From the NCBI GenBank assembly GCA_937873715.1, contig CALMYJ010000003.1, positions 372,001 to 436,000 on the forward strand: a DNA stretch of 64,000 nucleotides. Reading direction: 5' to 3'. The notes below the pieces were generated by a model. That model saw only the letters and a program-made list of their open reading frames with translations. It was not told the DNA's origin and did no database searches. Made by a program: the position numbers and the translations under genes. This stretch comes from an uncultured Chitinophagaceae bacterium. GTDB taxonomy: Bacteria; Bacteroidota; Bacteroidia; Chitinophagales; Chitinophagaceae. Below, piece by piece: positions 62,096 through 64,000 of the stretch. The stretch's first letter is position 1, and each line of letters begins with the position of its first letter.

Positions 62096-62860
62096 TTATA
62101 CCCCTGCACTCACCCGTATAGCCACCTGCTGGTCCAGGAGGTATATTTCCAGTTCAGTTACGATAGCTTCGGTATGGTAAATGCTGATTTTTTTAACCGG
62201 GCCGGGGCGACTGTTATAGTTTTCCCGTTCTACAATGATTTCTTTTTCAAACTGCTCACCTTTTGTGGTAGTGCTACGTTCAGGAAAAACATCATTGGCA
62301 CCAATAATTTCGGGGTACTGCCCCAGCAGGCGGAGCAGCAGGTAGGCCTGCTCTATCGTAAAGCCGGGCAGCAGGTACAACCAGGCCATATACTCGTAAC
62401 CGGTAATTTGGTGATACTCCATCCCGTTAGTAAATAACTGTTTGGTAAGCTGTGTGCTTTCGTCTTCAATGTTTACAAAGTTATTTTTGCCAAGCACAAG
62501 TGGCTTGCCATAAGGGGCAGCCACCTGTTTACAATATTGTTCAACTGTTTTTATCCCGGCTTTGGGTGGCGGTGCAGGCAGTACATAAGTGCTTACTATA
62601 TAGCCCTGGCGGTTGTTGTATTTTATCTTCCACCAATAGCCGGTAAAGCCTTCGGTGGCTATTGTGATAAGTGCGGCTGTGTCTTTAACTAACTGCAGTT
62701 GGGTGCCGTATGCAATTTTGCCCAATACTTTGCTTCCGGTACCGGGTTGCTCCCTTACACTTAATCCGCTTTTGGCGGCAGCATAATACGTTTGCTGTGC
62801 CTTTAAGGCAAATACGGCTAAGAGCAAAAAAACTGACGTGGCTAACGCTGGTTTAATCAT
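62096..62860 (-). CDS. Secreted SH3-domain protein
   Basis: A 254-residue secreted protein starting at 62860 (MIKPALATSVFLLLAVFALKAQ, signal peptide). A bacterial SH3 domain spans about 25-95: AAAKSGLSVREQPGTGSKVLGKIAYGTQLQLV and YWWKIKYNNRQGYIVSTYVLP. The remaining 150 residues, with YEYMAWLYLLPGFTIEQAYLLLR and KKISIYHTEAIVTELEIYLLD, match no family I know. SH3b domains often bind the cell wall or peptides. Its ATG overlaps the stop of the DUF2007 gene by 8 bases, so translation is probably coupled. Confidence 0.8.
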   Translation of the reverse strand: MIKPALATSVFLLLAVFALKAQQTYYAAAKSGLSVREQPGTGSKVLGKIAYGTQLQLVKDTAALITIATEGFTGYWWKIKYNNRQGYIVSTYVLPAPPPKAGIKTVEQYCKQVAAPYGKPLVLGKNNFVNIEDESTQLTKQLFTNGMEYHQITGYEYMAWLYLLPGFTIEQAYLLLRLLGQYPEIIGANDVFPERSTTTKGEQFEKEIIVERENYNSRPGPVKKISIYHTEAIVTELEIYLLDQQVAIRVSAGV

Positions 62861-63272
62861 GGCTGGTAAATGTTTGTGATGGCAGTTGTTTGGTTTCATA
62901 TCCGCAGGCGCCGCACTGGTATACATAATTTGGCGCTATAGCATAATTAGAAAAAATCCAGGTAAATACAGCTGTTAAAAAATTACCGGCACCGGGCTTT
63001 GCAATTTGTACAAATTCATGCCTGCCACATTGTGGGCAGGCAGCGGCTTTGCGATAGGTTTCGTCAAATGCGGTTAATAATTCAAGCGCAGCGGTTTCAT
63101 CTTCTTTTTTCACCACTAGTTTTATACCGCCAAGGGCATTGGTAAGTATAGGATCGATTGTTACTGTAAATTCATCCTGCAGGTAACATTCAATACCGGC
63201 ATCCTGCAATTTGGTTAATGTAATATTTGCAGTGAAGTAATTATCGAAGGTTCTTACTATTACGGTATGCAT
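62853..63272 (-). CDS. DUF2007 protein with C-terminal zinc ribbon
   Basis: A 139-residue protein. The N-terminal 70 residues match DUF2007 (VIVRTFDNYFTANITLTKLQDAGIECYLQDE; GGIKLVVKKEDETAALELL), a small ferredoxin-like domain related to PII-like signalling folds. A zinc ribbon follows: CPQCGRHEF and CGACGYET, two CxxC pairs flanking a hydrophobic stretch (FLTAVFTWIFSNYAIAP). That stretch may be a membrane hairpin. Function unknown. It precedes and overlaps the SH3-domain gene and lies 93 bases after dnaN, separated from it by a terminator. Confidence 0.85.
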   Translation of the reverse strand: MHTVIVRTFDNYFTANITLTKLQDAGIECYLQDEFTVTIDPILTNALGGIKLVVKKEDETAALELLTAFDETYRKAAACPQCGRHEFVQIAKPGAGNFLTAVFTWIFSNYAIAPNYVYQCGACGYETKQLPSQTFTSHD

Positions 63273-63304
63273 TGTTACAAATTACATAAATCAGCTTAGG
63301 TAAA

Positions 63305-63339
63305 ATAAAAACAGGATTCACTATGTGTAAATCCTGTTT
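63305..63339 (-). terminator. Terminator of dnaN
   Basis: Stem AAACAGGATT (63309-63318) / AATCCTGTTT (63330-63339), 11-base loop. On the minus strand it is followed by a T-rich tract (TTTATTTTA). It lies 27 bases after the dnaN stop. Confidence 0.75.
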
Positions 63340-63365
63340 GATAAATATTTATGTCCTGCTGAGTT

Positions 63366-64000
63366 TTAATTGTTTAGCATCAGCGGCATTACCAGCATCA
63401 GCAAATCTTCATTTTCATCTGTTTCGCTTGGCTTAATGATGCCTGCCCTTGTGGGTGTGCTTAATTCCATATATACTTCGGTGGTTTCGGCTGCACTGAG
63501 CATCTCAATCAAAAACTTTGCATTGAATGCAATTTGTAAATCTTCGCCATCGTACTGGCAGGTCATACGTTCGTTACCTTCAAAGCTAAAATCCACATCC
63601 TGGGCTGCAAGCTGCAATTCGCTGCCATTGATATTAAGTACTACCTGGTTAGTGCTTTTATTGCTGAAAACGCTTACCCGGCGCAAGGCATTTTGAAAGT
63701 CGGTACGCCCCACCGTTAGTTTATAAGGATTATCAGTAGGAATCACCACTTTATAATCCGGAAAACGGGCATCAATCAGCCGGCACACCAGCTCCGTACC
63801 GCCATGCTTTACAAAAAGATGATTACTGTTGTACGAAATATTTAATTCATCATCATTATCCGGCAGTGCTGTTTTTAACAGGTTTAATGGTTTTTTGGGT
63901 ACAATAAATGTATCCGCCTTGGGGCATTGTACATCCAGGCGTTTGTATTTTACCAGGCGGTGTGCATCTGTGGCAACGCAGGTAAGCCCTTTTTTATCCA
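63366..64000 (-). CDS. dnaN: DNA polymerase III beta subunit (sliding clamp), C-terminal part (partial at window edge)
   Basis: DnaN is the ring-shaped processivity clamp of replicative DNA synthesis. The frame is open to the window edge; translation upstream of the internal ATG at 63788 continues with KGLTCVATDAHRLVKYKRLD and PLNLLKTALPDNDDELNISY, both typical of the clamp. Domain 3 shows LIDARFPDYKVVIPTDNP, RRVSVFSNKSTNQVVLNI and the end LLMLVMPLMLNN, matching the conserved [VI]-M-P-M/L-x-L C-terminus that contributes to the binding groove. About 211 residues of roughly 370 are visible. A terminator follows. Confidence 0.96.
   Translation of the reverse strand, partial: DKKGLTCVATDAHRLVKYKRLDVQCPKADTFIVPKKPLNLLKTALPDNDDELNISYNSNHLFVKHGGTELVCRLIDARFPDYKVVIPTDNPYKLTVGRTDFQNALRRVSVFSNKSTNQVVLNINGSELQLAAQDVDFSFEGNERMTCQYDGEDLQIAFNAKFLIEMLSAAETTEVYMELSTPTRAGIIKPSETDENEDLLMLVMPLMLNN

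Overview
The window looks like chromosomal DNA of a Bacteroidota member, most likely Chitinophagaceae-like (inference; no rRNA or other taxonomic marker is present). The evidence is direct. Many start codons are preceded by the Bacteroidota -7 element TAnnTTTG rather than a Shine-Dalgarno box. Secreted proteins carry type IX secretion (T9SS) tails. Many lipoproteins have short signal peptides ending in a lipobox. Families typical of the phylum occur (DUF5606, DUF6252, DUF1080, MerC/Fur, GH71/99-like). Coding density is high, with about 60 genes. Apart from start-codon choices, no gene-free stretch exceeds about 300 bases. I see no tRNA, rRNA, CRISPR array or insertion sequence.

Layout. 1-24 kb is mostly housekeeping: the end of uvrB, an orphan ParA ATPase, a DUF6252-type lipoprotein, an esterase, polA, purU, a lytic transglycosylase back to back with a GH25 muramidase, a metal-related block (MerC, SCO/SenC, Fur-type regulator), an M3 peptidase, DUF5606, gcvT, a SRPBCC protein with a ComB-like phosphatase, a large SNF2 helicase with two SWIM zinc fingers, DUF1569, a universal stress protein and an M13 peptidase.

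24.8-40.7 kb is the most interesting part. Two operons diverge from one 286-base promoter region (30275-30560). The left one encodes an MFS permease, two TIM-barrel sugar isomerase-like proteins (at least one with a clear Tat signal), a GMC flavoprotein dehydrogenase and its Tat-lipoprotein small subunit. The right one encodes a second GMC dehydrogenase and small subunit, two Gfo/Idh/MocA oxidoreductases, a third TIM-barrel protein, a lipoprotein cytochrome c and a DUF1080 lipoprotein, and ends in a strong terminator. A ThuA-like protein and a third Gfo/Idh/MocA protein lie just downstream. Together these look like a largely periplasmic pathway. It would oxidise glycosides at C3 with electrons passed to cytochrome c, cleave the 3-keto-glycoside by a lyase-type step (DUF1080), and import and process the product.

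40.8-48 kb holds mgsA, asnS, a D-lactate-dehydrogenase-like gene, thiL, a 3'-truncated inositol monophosphatase remnant, a family 2 glycosyltransferase and recA. 48-53.3 kb encodes secreted proteins: a PQQ-type sugar dehydrogenase, a GH71/99-like T9SS protein, and a small protein resembling only the T9SS tail of that neighbour. 53.4-58.5 kb holds an autoregulated-looking Fic protein, a small zinc-ribbon protein, a short SSB and a PIF1-like helicase. 58.6-62.1 kb is the ATP-grasp / alpha-E / transglutaminase triad. The window closes with an SH3-domain protein, a DUF2007 protein and the 3' part of dnaN.
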